A stretch of DNA of 64,000 bases from Sialis fuliginosa (Eukaryota; Arthropoda; Insecta; Megaloptera; Sialidae): assembly GCA_961205875.1 (NCBI GenBank), contig OY540813.1:30971001-31035000 (forward strand), read 5' to 3'. The notes below the pieces were generated by a model. The model had not been told where the DNA came from. It did no database searches and worked only from the letters and a program-made list of their open reading frames with translations. Of this stretch, positions 12,523 through 24,609 are shown one piece after another; position 1 is the first letter of the stretch; every line of letters starts with the position of its first letter. A program made the translations under genes and the position numbers.

Positions 12523-13011
12523 TACTTTAGAATAAAATAAACCTGGAATAAATCGAACAAATAGTTTTTGAGATAATAATTCCCAAAATTCATCTATTTT
12601 TCCGCCTACTCAAATGTTCTCCCTCTAAATATGGCGCATTATTTTATTGTCGAATTATAAACTAATTGTAAGAATACCATTTATTTTATTTTTGTATTTC
12701 TGTATGTGACGTTTTCTATACCATTATTGAGCAATGTGCAAATAAACTGAATTATTATTATTCTCTTTATAATTTGCGAATAATTTACATTTTAAATCGT
12801 GTATCGACTAACAAAACAATCGAGTAACAGTATAGGTATTAAAAAATATGTTTATATTATTTATCGACATATTTTACATATCATCTCATTTCTCCAAGTT
12901 CATTACTGTGTTTACAACTGTTCTTTCGATCAAAGGTATTTACACAAGCCTCAAGGGAAACACGATAAAAGCCGAAAACACATTTCAGTATATACATTAT
13001 ACATACATATG
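12523..13011. other. No gene seen
   Basis: AT-rich sequence with no supportable gene. A 119-codon open frame starting near 12799 runs into the following hAT-type element and has no recognisable motif. The last eight bases (13004-13011, TACATATG) are the target duplication of the next element. Confidence 0.45.
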
Positions 13012-13583
13012 CAGTGCCGGATTAACAACGTAGCAGTAGTAGCAAATGCTACGGGCCCCGCGTCTCTGGGGGCCCCGCGACTTTGCGGAAAAATATCTCT
13101 TATTGGACATACCACTTACCGTCCAATGGTTGATACGGGGTGTCCAAATCTACAGTAATTAATTATTTAAATTTAGTGTAACCGATCTCGATTCGATTGA
13201 ATCGAAAAATCGATTTTTGAATTTCCGATCTTTAATTTTTTTTAACGATTTTTCTAAATTTGCTCAAATCAAATCAAGAAAATTTTGTTTGTAAGAGTGG
13301 TGTTTTATTATACACTCCTCAAAAAAATTAAGGGATAATTAAAAAAAAGGTAAAACAAAAAATTCAAATTTTCAAACAGTTATATTTCCGATATAATTCA
13401 TTTGGTTTGCGTGTTCCAAAGCTCATTCAAAAGCTTGCACTTTCTAATTTTTGAATACAAATTTTAACAAATTTTATCATCCCTCACCGTTCTTTGCCAA
13501 GGGTTAAAAGAATTCAAAAAGATGTCCTTTAATTTTTTATTAACTGATCAATTTTTTTAAGGATTGTATATTCTAAATCAAGT

Positions 13584-14237
13584 CAGTCAGCGGCTTAGTT
13601 AGGGGGTGGGTAGGGGGTGGGGCGGTCCGACCCGGGTGACATCCTGAAGGGGTGACACCTGTCTTATTTGTTAAAAAATAAAGCCTATTTACCCATAGAC
13701 ATACAACATGGACTGCGCATCTGATTCAAAAACAGCCATGTCAAAAGAAAGAGATGGAAAATGATTTAGGATATAGATGTATCCCGAAAAAAATGGGGTC
13801 ACATTTCTTCATAACAGTGAAAGAGTTACGGTGACGTTTGGGATACATCTATCTCTTTTTTTAATAAGAAAGAAATAATTACTTCTGTTTAAGTAAGGAC
13901 AAACGATTTTCTATCACTTTCTTTTGACACGGTTCTGTTTTCGAGTATATAATGGTATAATATTTACTCTTTTTTGGTTATTTAAAGCTTCCAATGGGAA
14001 AAATGTCTAATAAATTGAGTGAATTGACTTTTATTATTATTGAAGGTCTATAGAGGTGATGACCATCCAATTTATTTAAAAAATAGATCCCACTGATATT
14101 TTTATGTCATTAAAAATTCACAAGGGGTGACGCCCGCTTAATGTGCAAAAAAAATCCTATTGACTTTTTTCGGGATGAGTGGTTGAAACTATCGATTTAC
14201 CCCCCGAATTTCACCCCCCCCCCTAGCGACGTCACTG
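13584..14237. mobile_element. Nested hAT-like MITE with G-rich/C-rich ends
   Basis: Left end near CAGTCAGCGGCTTAGTTAGG followed by G-rich sequence and GGGGTGACACCTG. The right part has GGGGTGACGCCCGC and ends CCCCCCTAGCGACGTCACTG. The ends are imperfect inverted matches of the common hAT MITE form (CAGTGGCGTAGCTAGG). I could not confirm an 8-bp target duplication, so the boundaries are approximate. Confidence 0.45.
13696..13945. repeat. Family K fragment
   Basis: Contains CATAGACATACAACATGGAC, TGCGCATCTGATTC and GTCAAAAGAAAGAGATGG, and near its right end the inverted counterpart CACTTTCTTTTGACACGG. The same landmarks define the copies at 26808-27619 and 42540-42800. The fragment itself forms a small inverted repeat. 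Confidence 0.5.
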
Positions 14238-14400
14238 CCAAGGACCTTTATAAAATTTTAATTTTAATTTTTCTTCTAATTATTGTTATTATTAGACTTA
14301 TTACATGCATTATGAATGTATTATAAAGGAATGAAATATATATCTATCTATCTATCTATAACATTTGCTACGGGCCCTGCGCTTGCTTAATACGGCACTG

Positions 14401-15324
14401 TACATATGTATGTACATTTGTACAATACATACAGTATATTAGTGTATATAGTTGTATAGTATGTTAAATAGACAAATTAGACCCAATTATCGAATATAAC
14501 GAATAAAGCTCTATAAATCACCTCAAAATTTAGTAAAGTTATATAATAAAGTTGTGACTATCCTTTGATACAAGGTTACTAAACTATAGGAAACCTCGCT
14601 TTTGATGTTCGATGTAGAAAACAAGATTTAATTTATACTATTCGTAGCTGTTATAAACCCGCGACTCCGTCCGCATGGAATTTATATTTTTTATCTAATC
14701 AATTTTTCGGGATTCTTTCTTGCCAAATGTCATCAAGATAAGTTAAGTGAATTAACCGTGTAAATTAAATTATTAGAATCAAAACATTAAATAATTCTTA
14801 TAAAACATTAGTTTATTATGCGAAAAATACTTAATTTTTTTACAATGCTTCAACATTTATTTTTTTCTACGATAAATTGTTACAATCTTATACCAATGAA
14901 CGAAATACACATGCATAGTTTATAACTTTGACATACATTTATTTGATTCCAAAAAACTGTCGCTTGATTTATATAGTTCCATAATTGGTCCAATTGTCTA
15001 CCGCGTTTTCTTTTGTTTACACAGTCTGATCAGAGTTTGTAGGTTTACGCCAAGGTCGGAAGTTGATTGACAACAACAATACGGGTGTACTCAATTTTAA
15101 TGGATGATTATTTTCTATTAATACATTTTTGCCAGTGTTAAAAATAGATATGAGGATATACAGTTGTATGCAATATAGAAAAAATGGAATATTAACCAAT
15201 AGTTAAAAATATTTTAGCCATGCATTCTAACAAAAATTATGCAACATTCAAAAGACTTGATATATTTATAAAATATGTATATAGGTAATAACATTAAAAT
15301 AATAATATTTCATGCATTATATAT
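14401..15324. other. No gene seen
   Basis: AT-rich sequence with no paired repeat ends or credible reading frame. The first eight bases are the right TSD of the preceding hAT-type element. ACAAGGTTACTAAACTATAG near 14570 resembles the direct-repeat word of the 8.7-8.9 kb interval. Confidence 0.45.
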
Positions 15325-16511
15325 GAGGCGTTTATTTTGAAAGTGGCCTAAGTCCATTTTCCACTTTTTTTTAGTTGACTGTAGTAATGTGTATAATTAG
15401 AAGTAATCTATCATAAAAAACAATTTTTGGTTTAATATATTCAAAGGAAAAATTTTTTTTGAACACATTAATTTTCACACTTAATTTAAAGTTAAAAACT
15501 TTATTTTGAAAGTGGCCTAAGTCCACTTCAGTATTGATAATGTTTGTTAATTTATCACAATGGCTGGAAAACTAAACTTTTTTACGGAAAATGTTTGGTA
15601 CAAAAGTTTTAGGATTTAGCGGGGCAAACCTAATGAAGGTAATCATTTTGGCCTTGAGTGGAGGTTTTAAGGTCATTTTGGGGTCAATAAATTTTTTTTA
15701 AATGGAAACTTAGTTATTTTTTTTGCAGATTTGTATTTTGCAGAAAATTAGAAATAATTTTTGTCTGAAAATTTTTTTTAAAAACTTTAATTTTAACGTA
15801 ATTTTTACATCAAAAATTTTTTTTGTAACCAAAATTTTTTAAATTATTATCTTAGATGTTTGAGAAAAAATGCAGTTTAAAAAAAATATTTTTTTTTATA
15901 ATTTCATAATTTTTTAAATCAAAAAAAAAAATTTTTAATGTAACAAAATAAAAAAAAATGTTTAAATTAAAATTTTTATAAAATTTTTCAGACAAATGTT
16001 GTTTCTTTTTTTCTACAAAATACGAATTTAAAAAAAATAAATAGGTTTCGTTTGAAAAAAATTTATTGACCCCAAAATGACCTTCAAACCTCCGCTCAAG
16101 GTCAAAATTGTTACCTCCATTGATTTTGTCCCTCTAAATCCTGAAACTTTTGTATCAAATATTTTCCCTAAAAATCCATAGTTTTCCCTATATAAGAGTT
16201 ATAAAGAAATAATATAAATTAAAATGAGTGTTTCTTTTTTTTTTTTATTTGAAGCATTTTATGTTACAACAAATGTAATTGTTTATTTTGAAAGTGGCCT
16301 AAGTCCATTTGTGGTAAAAAAATACATATTATTCATTTAATATTTGGGGTTATTTTAATAGTAATTGTAAATTTAACTCTCTTAGAAACACCTAATCAAT
16401 GTGGCACATTGATATCTTACACGTATATTTTTAATTATATTGAAACGCAAACCCTTAAATATCTCAGTTTAAACATAAGTGGACTTAGGCCACATTCAAA
16501 ATAAACGCCTC
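15325..16511. mobile_element. Nested foldback with GTGGCCTAAGTCCA motifs
   Basis: The ends GAGGCGTTTATTTTGAAAGT and its mirror (ATTCAAAATAAACGCCTC) are inverted and flanked by ATATAT-type sequence. GTGGCCTAAGTCCA occurs at 15343, 15512 and 16293; its inverted form, with one extra change downstream, is at 16480-16493. Inside lies a second inverted repeat (about 15557-15850 against about 15900-16195) containing TTTTGGGGTCAATAAATTTT and its complement. No coding capacity. Confidence 0.7.
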
Positions 16512-16602
16512 ATATATAGATTTAAAATTATTATAATATTCATTCAAAAAAATGTAATTTATCGGTCAATCGAACTAAAAAGAATTGTTTTTTTTAATAA
16601 AA

Positions 16603-17252
16603 ACATCTCCCAAGTAAATGCGCAGTGCTTCCTCGTGCTAAATTCACCTAACCGATAAAGTGTTCAGATAAATTGCATAGCATTTGTTAATCATTTAATT
16701 TTTATACAATTTTACTAAAAAAGATTAGTTCGAAATTTTTCTTAAGACCTGATTATATTTTCGTATATTTATAATTTTTTGACAATTTCAATCTCAATCT
16801 AAATTTATGCAAACGTCAAAATGATATTTAATATGTCAAAGTAAATATCAATTTAAAAAAAAAAAACACGATTTTTTAAAGCAAATTGAATGCTTTACAA
16901 AAAAGATTCTATAAAATTTTTACGTAAAATTTATCGTTCTTGAGATATCTTGAAAAAATAAATATTTTGGGATGTCAACCCTCCTCCTTACACAAACCCA
17001 AACATCCAACCAAGTTTCATTAATATCGGTTCAGTGGTTCATAAGTTATGCGTGTGACGAGGATTCGGGGGACAAACAGACAGACACACACACACACACA
17101 CAGACAGACAGACAGACACGTAATGAAAAGTGTTTGTCTTGACCTGAAACGTAAAGATCAATTTAAAATTTTGAAATCGGAGAACAATTTTTTTGTCTCA
17201 TTCTAAAACGATCACAAAGCTTCTCGTATCTTCGATATTGCGAGGAAGCAAA
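16603..17252 (+). mobile_element. Family C copy
   Basis: Starts ACATCTCCCAAGTAAATGCG and ends ATATTGCGAGGAAGCAAAT, with a mixed (ACAC)n/(GACA)n tract at about 17082-17118. Collinear with 4711-5465 but lacks about 100 internal bases. No coding capacity. Confidence 0.7.
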
Positions 17253-17770
17253 TAAACGAACCTCATAAAACAACCTATAAAACATCTATAAATAACTAAA
17301 GAAATATAACAAACGTAAAATCAAATCCTCATAATACATCAAAAGAAAAAAACACCTCTAGAGGTAAATTTTACACTGCGTGAAAAGTTTCTATAAACAT
17401 AACGTGGTCGTAATCCAAGAATAGCAAATGGGACACGGAGGGGAACTGTATGTTTTCTTACTGTTACGTAATATCCACTTCCAGGAGCTTACATATTAAT
17501 ATAGCTCTAACAAGCTCTGAGTAAATATAACTCGAATATTGTTTCAAGAAATCTGGCAGGTTGTTGGATTATCAAACACTGCTGAAACAATTGCAAACTT
17601 ATACGTAAAGAAACTTTACTGTTCAAATAACAACTAAATATAAAATCACTATAGCTGGACTGAGTTACCTCAACTTTGTATCAATTACTTCAAACATGGC
17701 GCTGCAATCATTCGAGTTAAAAAATGTGCTGTTAATAATCTCAAATTAATGTACAATAGATAAAATATCT
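17253..17770. other. No gene seen
   Basis: AT-rich sequence without recognisable reading frames or paired repeat ends. Confidence 0.45.
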
Positions 17771-18640
17771 GCCTTGGGAACCACGGGACTTTCTTATACG
17801 TAATCCAAACAGTGAATACGTGATTCTTATTTTATTAAAACATTTCTGACAAACTAACAAGATAGAATAAAATGAATAATATAGGTAATATTATTCTCTA
17901 CATTATATAACAAATCATTATTTTTAACGTAATAACTAATAACTGAAAACGGATGTTTACTCTTGTAAATTTTTAAATTTTCGAATTATTTTTGAAATAA
18001 GAAAAAAATGTTTTAGATAAAATATGTCGAGTATGTTATTATCTATAATTTATTCCCCATACATTTTTCCAACATTTATAATTTAGCCAGAAATAATTTT
18101 TTTATGTAATTATTTAGATTCATCTACACTGTTCACTCTCTGTAATACGTATAAGAAAGTTCCATGACAATCATGGCAGATATTTCTCCTCTGTTATGAA
18201 CCATTTGAATTATAATAAATTTTTTTTTTTAAATTCGTTTTTACGAAAAAATGAATAGAACATAAACTATAGATATTGATTGATATTACCTACAATTTTT
18301 AACTTGACCATTTTTCTCTATTTCGCACTGTTTCAGAGTAATTCGAAAAATTCAAAAATCGACGTAGGTTAAACATCCGTATCCGGTTGAAAGATCGTTT
18401 TCAAAAATAGGACGTTTTCTTCCCAGACAAAAATTAATCTTAAAATATAAAATTTCATCCTTCTACGATTTGTCGTAATTGAATTACAGCGCTTACAGAC
18501 CGACAGACAGACACACAGACATCATGGCGAAAATAGTCAGAATGGATTAAGGGAAGGTCAAAATGGATAATTCCATCAAAATCCGGATTTCGAAAAAAAA
18601 TCGGCTTCACTATACTTATACGTATATATTTCATATACAT
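17771..18640. repeat. Broken family E copies (mixed orientation)
   Basis: GGGACTTTCTTATACGTAAT (17778-17797, +) is the family E head. Its complement form TACGTATAAGAAAGTTCC is at about 18146-18163 (-). A 3'-like part with ACAGACCGACAGACAGACAC is at about 18494-18513 (+). The copy at 39460-39760 carries the head and the CGACAGATAGACACAC tail in one unit, which supports grouping these pieces. The 124-codon frame at 18455-18829 (-) is a by-product of this repeat. Confidence 0.45.
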
Positions 18641-18826
18641 GGTATAAGAAAATAAAAAGCCTATATGTGAATCCTTAATCTCTACTATCCTGATACAAGA
18701 GAATAAATTAATCTGATTAGTATTTTTGCGTGATTGACACAAACATAAAAACGGACTATCACTTTTTAAATAATAAAATATTATTACTACCGGAAGACGG
18801 AGAAACTTTAGTTTCTTACAATTAGT

Positions 18827-18913
18827 CACTTAATCTAAAAATATACACCTTAACCACAATAAAACACGTGTCGAGTTTTATTGTGGTTAAGGTGTATATT
18901 TTTAGTTTAAGTG
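18827..18913. repeat. Near-perfect 39-bp stem hairpin, 9-base loop
   Basis: The left stem (18827-18865) and right stem (18875-18913) are complementary with one mismatch; the loop is ACGTGTCGA. The stem contains TATACACCTTAACCACAATA. A related but unpaired sequence (ACACGTGTCGAGTGACG, GATGTATATTTTTAGTTGAC) occurs at about 60630-60680. It could be a short foldback, a cruciform-forming site or a hairpin RNA precursor. Nothing here shows transcription. Confidence 0.75.
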
Positions 18914-18928
18914 AAAATATTATCAGAA

Positions 18929-19434
18929 AAGATACTGGCACGTGTCTTGGATCCTTTATGACGTATACTGTTTTTGGGATTGATGGGCTTTTTTTGTAAT
19001 TCCATGAACTCATGTTACTAATAAAACAAGTATATCTTTATTAAATCAATTTCATTACCAAAGTACGCAAATGTAGATTGTTTTTTTTTTTAATTTATAG
19101 CCTTTTATTTTGTTAATGTTTTTTTCTCCAGTAATAGATAAAGTAATAATAGATAAAGTAAAATCAGTAATGGGTATCCAATGATGGACACATGCTAATG
19201 ATTACGACACAAAAGTTATAAAATAAAGAATCGTAAAATTTGAAACAATGTAAAGCAGATGGTATGATAATATATCTAATAATTAATAAATAGATTACAC
19301 TAATAAGTAGCTTAAAAGTCCACCATTATGACATTCATTGGCCGATTGACATAAAATTAAACTATTCTACAGATAATTGTCTATAGATTATGATTCAATA
19401 TAGATATATGGTCCAAGACTGGTGCCAGTACCTT
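18929..19434 (-). mobile_element. Family F MITE, ~506 bp
   Basis: TIRs AAGATACTGGCACGTGTCTT (left) and AAGACTGGTGCCAGTACCTT (right). Read on the minus strand it is collinear with 52200-52639: both contain TTTATTAATTAT-, TGCTTTACATTG- and AACATGAGTTCATG-type words in the same order. A third, interrupted copy lies at 60725-61418. No coding capacity; target duplication unclear. Confidence 0.7.
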
Positions 19435-20435
19435 ATACACAAATACATTCGCAATCAGTCCTCGTTTAACGCTGAAACGTTAGACAAGCACAAAACTGCA
19501 ATCCGATTTCTTAATTATTTTATATTAATGTTAATCTGCAAATCTTAATATTAATCTACGGTTTTTTATGAAAAAATCAAAAATACTTTAATCAATTGTA
19601 AAATATTTTCTTTTGAGATTTCATTTATAAAAAAAATCGATTATACATTTTTACGACTTTACAAATAATTTTTTTCTTATTTCATAAGAACAGATAATAT
19701 AAGAACTCTTTTGATCTCAACAAAAAATTTATTATTAGAACTAGCAATGGCACGAGTTATTTTTAGAAATGAAGATATATTCACAAATCAATTTGAACAT
19801 TTCAAATAATTGAATGTTTAAAAAAAAATCATACATACGATTTTTAATAAGTCAATTTCAAATAAATTCTGTATTCAATAAAAACTAATATAATGAAAAT
19901 TGAAAATACATTTTCTGTTATAAATAGGTATATTACATTTGAATTTATAAAAAAAAACGTGTTCTCTTTTATAATACAAATTCGTACTTTAAATATACTA
20001 TATTTCGAAACTCCAAAACATTTTAAAACAAAATTCATAATGTTCATATTATAATGCCTGCTATTTATTTAACAATATACATTTATTATTATTTAAATTA
20101 TAAGCATGGTATTTTGGTTCATGATTCAGAGTAACAGCTAATTACTCTAATTACATGGCATTCACAATCAGATCCTTGATTATTTTAAAATGCTCAAAAT
20201 ATGCATGAATCCTGATTAACACAATTCAAAATTATGATTAAAATTATAACTAAAACTGTTTGGTGGTCTTTAAACTTTGTCGACTCACGGAACCCTTAGG
20301 ATTATTAGGTTTTTTCGGGGAACCCCTTCTAACCCTTAGAAAAATGTATCTTAAAATAATATTCAAAGTAAGTGGTCCGATGAGAATTAATTGATTACTG
20401 TACAAGTATTTATGCTATTTGGATTAGCTATAATA
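19435..20435. other. No gene; possible hAT-terminus fragment
   Basis: AT-rich. GTGGTCTTTAAACTTTGTCG near 20262 resembles the CAGTGGTTCTTAAACTT terminus of the MITEs at 2476 and 60759, with GGGGAACCCC words after it, so a decayed copy is possible. No gene found. Confidence 0.4.
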
Positions 20436-22697
20436 CACTCACGGAAAAAATTAAAGGACCACTTTTATTTTTCGAAAAAAATGCTCATTTTCAATGTAAT
20501 GCCGATAGGTTAAATATGATCCATTTTTTACTTATAGGATATGAAAATTGAAGGAAATTTTATCATCTTTTCGAATTTAGGGGTATATTTGTTATATTAA
20601 ACTTATTATTGTGACCAAATCGTGGTTTAATAAAAAATAAAAAAATTAATTTTTTTTTGCAATTTTGAAAGATACCCACGGGAATGTTAAATTTTTTTTC
20701 TAAAATTTCAAGATAACCATTTTGTAGGAAATTTGTTCAGCTTTAAAACGCTTTTTCAAATTTGTTTTATAATTTTTTGGTATTACGATATTCGAGTTTG
20801 AATGAAAAAAGTACCAAAAAGTTTTAAACGACCATAAAGGGCTTAATGTTAGTCGCACAGAAAAGAAAAAAAAAGAATATTAAAGCTTAAATAATCACCT
20901 ATTGTCTAGTAGCATTTATAAAATGTTTAATTTTAACTTAACCCTTCAAATACGAAAAACAAAACAGTGTTCGAATTTAAATAATCCTGTAAAAATAACC
21001 TTGAAATATGAAAATTAGACTTATTACCTTCTATGTGAACAAAGGTTCCAGTAAAAATCTTTTAATTTGGCTGAGAAATTGCACTTTGAATTTTTTGTAT
21101 ACGTTTAGGATTTGACCGTACTTTTTATAACAAGTTTTTCTTTGGGATTTTTTTTTCGAAAAACAATCAATTTTTGAAAAAATTGTAAGAAGGAAAAAGT
21201 TTTTCTTTCTTGTTAAAGAATATTCATAATTTTTTTCAGATGTTTTATATCGATATTATGGGATTAAATTTATTTTTAATAGGGTACTTTTTCATTCAAA
21301 CTTGAATATCTTGGCATCAAAAAATGTGACAATCATTTTTTAAAAAGCATTGTGAAGCTGAGAAAATTTACTAAATGATGAATATCATGGAATTTTGAAA
21401 AAAAATAATCATACATCCCCGTGTGAAATTTCTATAACTGCAAATAAATAATTAATTTTTTTTAGTCAACTACGTGTGGACCAAAAAAAATTCAGTTACT
21501 TTGAACGAATAAGCGGTGAAAATTCAATGAAAATTAATTTAACTGTCGAAATCAAGAGTCTTTAATATGTTGTTGAACGTTTTTTCATGACCACACGCAG
21601 TTGACTGAAATTAAAAATTGAAATTTTTTGTAATTATGGAAGTTTCACACGAGGATGTATGATTATTTTTTTTCAAAATTCCATGATATTCATCATTTAG
21701 TAAATTTTCTCAGCTTCAAAATGCATTTTAAAAAATGATTGTCACATTTTTTGATGCCAAGATATTCAAGTTTGAATGAAAAAGTACCCTATTAAAAATA
21801 AATTTAATCCCACAATATTGATATAAAACATCTGAAAAAAATTAAGAATATTCTTTAACAAGAAAGAAAAACTTTTTCCTTCTTACAATTTTTCTCAAAA
21901 ATTGATTGTTTTTCGAAAAAAAAAATCCCAAAGAAAAACTTGTTATAAAAAGAGTACGGTCAATTCCTAAACGTATACAAAAAATTCAAAATGCAATTTC
22001 TCAGCCAAATTAAAAGATTTTTACTGGAACTTTTGTTCACATAGAAGGTAATAAGTCTAATTTTCATATTCTTTGATAGAACTTAATTTCTGGATACATT
22101 CTAAACATTAGATCTATGATTAAAAAAAGGTTATTTTTACAGGATTATTTAAATTCGAACACTGTTTTGTTTTTCGTATTTGAAGGGTTAAGTTAAAATT
22201 AAACATTTTATAAATGCTACTAGACAATAGATGATTATTTAAGCTTTAATATTCTTTTTTTTTCTTTTCTGTGCGACTAACATTAGGTCCTTTATGGTCG
22301 TTTAAAACTTTTTGGTACTTTTTTCATTCAAACTCGAATATCGTAACACCAAAAAATTATAAAACAAATTTGAAAAAGCGTTTTAAAGCTGAACAAATTT
22401 CCTACAAAATGTTTATCTTGAAATTTTAGAAAAAAAATTTAACATCCCCGTGGGCATCTTTCAAATTTGCAAAAAAAAATCAACTTTTTTATTTATTATT
22501 AAACCGCGATTTAGTCACAAAAATAAGTTTAATAACACAAAAAAAAATACTTCTAAATTCGAAAAGACGATAAAATTTCCTTCAATTTTCATATCCTATA
22601 AGTAAAAAAAGGATCATATTTGACCTATCGGCATTACTTTGAAAATGAGCAATTTTTTCGAAAAATAAAAGTGGTCCTTTAATTTTTTCCGTGAGTG
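20436..22697. mobile_element. 2.26-kb palindromic TA-flanked element
   Basis: Begins CACTCACGGAAAAAATTAAA and ends with the exact inverse, TTTAATTTTTTCCGTGAGTG. TA lies immediately outside both ends (20434-20435 and 22698-22699), the Tc1/mariner-type duplication. The arms (about 20436-21480 and 21590-22697) pair almost throughout around a loop of about 110 bp. The right arm carries about 60 extra bases near 22074-22130. Consistent with a Tc1/mariner-type non-autonomous snapback. No transposase frame survives in arms or loop. Confidence 0.85.
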
Positions 22698-22960
22698 TAG
22701 TCCAATACATTTAGACGAAAAATAGAGTCTGGGGAAAAAGTCGCAATGAGCTGAATTTTTGTATACACCTTCATTTTGTCTTTATAAATAAGGTATCAAT
22801 CCCATGCGAGCATACTTTTTTACAGCCCACAAACGGTGCTAACAATTAGTTTTAAGTAAATATCTCTGTATCTATTGGTTCTATGACTAAAATAGTTATT
22901 ATCAAATATAAAGTTTAGAAAATTACCTACAATAAAGATCTTACAACTTTTTTCGTACAA

Positions 22961-23218
22961 GTAAAACGAAAACCGAGAAACATTAGCGATGGAACGAGCA
23001 TTTATTATAGTTGACAAGGAGTGTTTACATAGGCGTGACGTCAAAAATGCGCCATGACACCTGCGAGCGTTTTGGCGTCAAATTCAAAATTAGTTTTAAA
23101 AGTGTCAATTTTTGTGATTAAACCTTTATTTTCTGCAGAAATAAGCATTTTTTTGGAAATAAAAGACACGTAAGATCACCATAAAATAGTTTTTAAAAAT
23201 TAGGCATCCTGCCTATTA
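22961..23218 (+). repeat. Family W, copy 1 (~258 bp)
   Basis: Highly similar to 39792-40050 on the opposite strand. Shared words include GCGATGGAACGAGCATTTAT-like, GACAAGGAGTGTTTACATAG, GCGTTTTGGCGTCAAATTCA and AATAAAGACACG-like segments. The first half is less AT-rich than its surroundings. No poly(A), TIR or RNA polymerase III box was recognised, so the class is unknown. Confidence 0.65.
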
Positions 23219-23796
23219 ATAATTTAGTATCAAATTAGTAGACGAAAATCATAAAAATTTAAAACAACATCTGCCTTTTTTAATTACTGCTACTGAAATG
23301 TATCACTAACAACTTCAATTATAAAATTTAAGTTAAATAAAACAAGGCGAGCAATCAATATTGTCTTTATTCATTAATTAGTTCAATATATTGACTTTCG
23401 CTGAACATCTCTAAAGTTTACAACGCAGATACGTAATTTGGGACAAAGAAGATATATTTTCAACTAACAATGAATTTAACGTATCCAATTTCATTATAAA
23501 GTTTATAAGATGATATAACACAATAATATATCCAGCAAACAAGTAAACATTTACCAAAACATGTGTCAAGTTAGAATCTTCAAGGTGTGTTAATATGTTC
23601 ACAAAACAAATACATCAGAGGCAGGATTAAACACGCGGTAGCAGTACAAAGAGTATAAGGGGAGTAAAGAGGTAAAGCAAAATGCCCCCTCCTCCTACAG
23701 CGTGACATGAATATGATATAGATAATAGATTAGTTCAGGTCTTTGATTTACTTCCTCCGTGATTAGCTTCAGTAATTATTTTATCAGAATTGTACA
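23219..23796. other. No gene; possible hAT end
   Basis: AGAGGCAGGATTAAACACGC at 23617-23636 resembles a CAGTGCCGGATTAA hAT terminus, followed by GCCCCCTCCTCC. No partner end seen. Otherwise unannotated. Confidence 0.4.
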
Positions 23797-24609
23797 CAGG
23801 GGTTTCGTAAACATACCGACAAACTTTCAGGAGTTGTCGAGGACATTAAAACAATTGCTTTTTGTTAATAAACCCATTTCCGCAAAATAGCCATTTTCGC
23901 TGTAGAGCAAAAGAAAGGGCCCCGCACAAATGCAATGAATTTCGCATTTTGGTTGAAATTTTTTGTGGTAATGACAGTTCAAATCATCAAATGATAGTTC
24001 AAAATCGAAAGTTGTAAAGGGCGCAACCTACAAAAATCCATAAGGGGGCATCAAAACATTTTGTTTAATAGATAATATTATGTTTATATTTATTTTTATC
24101 TCATAAAGGGTCAAGTTTTGGAAAAAATTGCAATGAATAAAAAGTGCTTCCAATTAGTCAATGAATACAAAGATTTTCTTTTAGAACGTTTGGTGTTGTT
24201 TTTTTAGTTTTTTGGTTGGGCACATTTTTAAAAAACTTATAATATTATATAACAAATTCTAAAAATATTTCATTATATTGTCTGGCAAATTCTAAAAACT
24301 TTTTTCTTTGTTGATCCATTAGGAGATTAACATAAAAATAAACATAAATATAGAATATTTGGCTGCGGTTTGGAGTAGAAATTATGGATTTTCGTAAATT
24401 GCATCCATTATAACTTTTGATCAACATACTTGGAACTATTATTTCCCTAAGTTACAAAAAAATTCAACCAAAATGCAAAATCTACTGCATTTGAGTAGTC
24501 TCTTTCCTTTTGGTCTACTGCTAAAACGGCTCTTTTGCGGACATGGGTTTATTAACAAAAAGCGTTTGTTTTAATGTCATCGACAACGATATGTTTACGG
24601 GACATCCTG
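23797..24609. mobile_element. Foldback family G, copy 1
   Basis: Left end CAGGGGTTTCGTAAACATAC and right end ATGTTTACGGGACATCCTG are inverted; arms of about 250 bp pair (TTGTTAATAAACCCATTTCC against GGGTTTATTAACAAAAAGCG). TACA is found outside both ends (23793-23796 and 24610-24613), a possible 4-bp duplication or a TA-type site. A second copy lies at 28518-29294. No coding capacity. Confidence 0.75.

Larger units (their letters stand above)
13012..14400. mobile_element. hAT-type element, 1.39 kb, perfect 8-bp TSD
   Basis: Left end CAGTGCCGGATTAACAACG and right end TTAATACGGCACTG are inverted. The sub-terminal words TTTGCTACGGGCCC / GCAAATGCTACGGGCCC also pair. TACATATG occurs exactly at 13004-13011 and again at 14401-14408: a perfect 8-bp hAT target duplication. 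No transposase remains. The interior contains a mariner-like terminus (TTATACACTCCTCAAAAAAA, about 13309), a second hAT-like unit (13584-14237), a family K fragment (about 13696-13945) and a (TCTA)n tract (14343-14359). Confidence 0.85.

Noticed and set aside
12799-13158. 119-codon plus-strand frame
   Set aside because: Its second half is the terminus of the hAT-type element at 13012, so the frame is a chance fusion across the target duplication.
18455-18829. 124-codon minus-strand frame
   Set aside because: It crosses the family E tail (CAGACAGACA-type run) and other repeat sequence; no motif.
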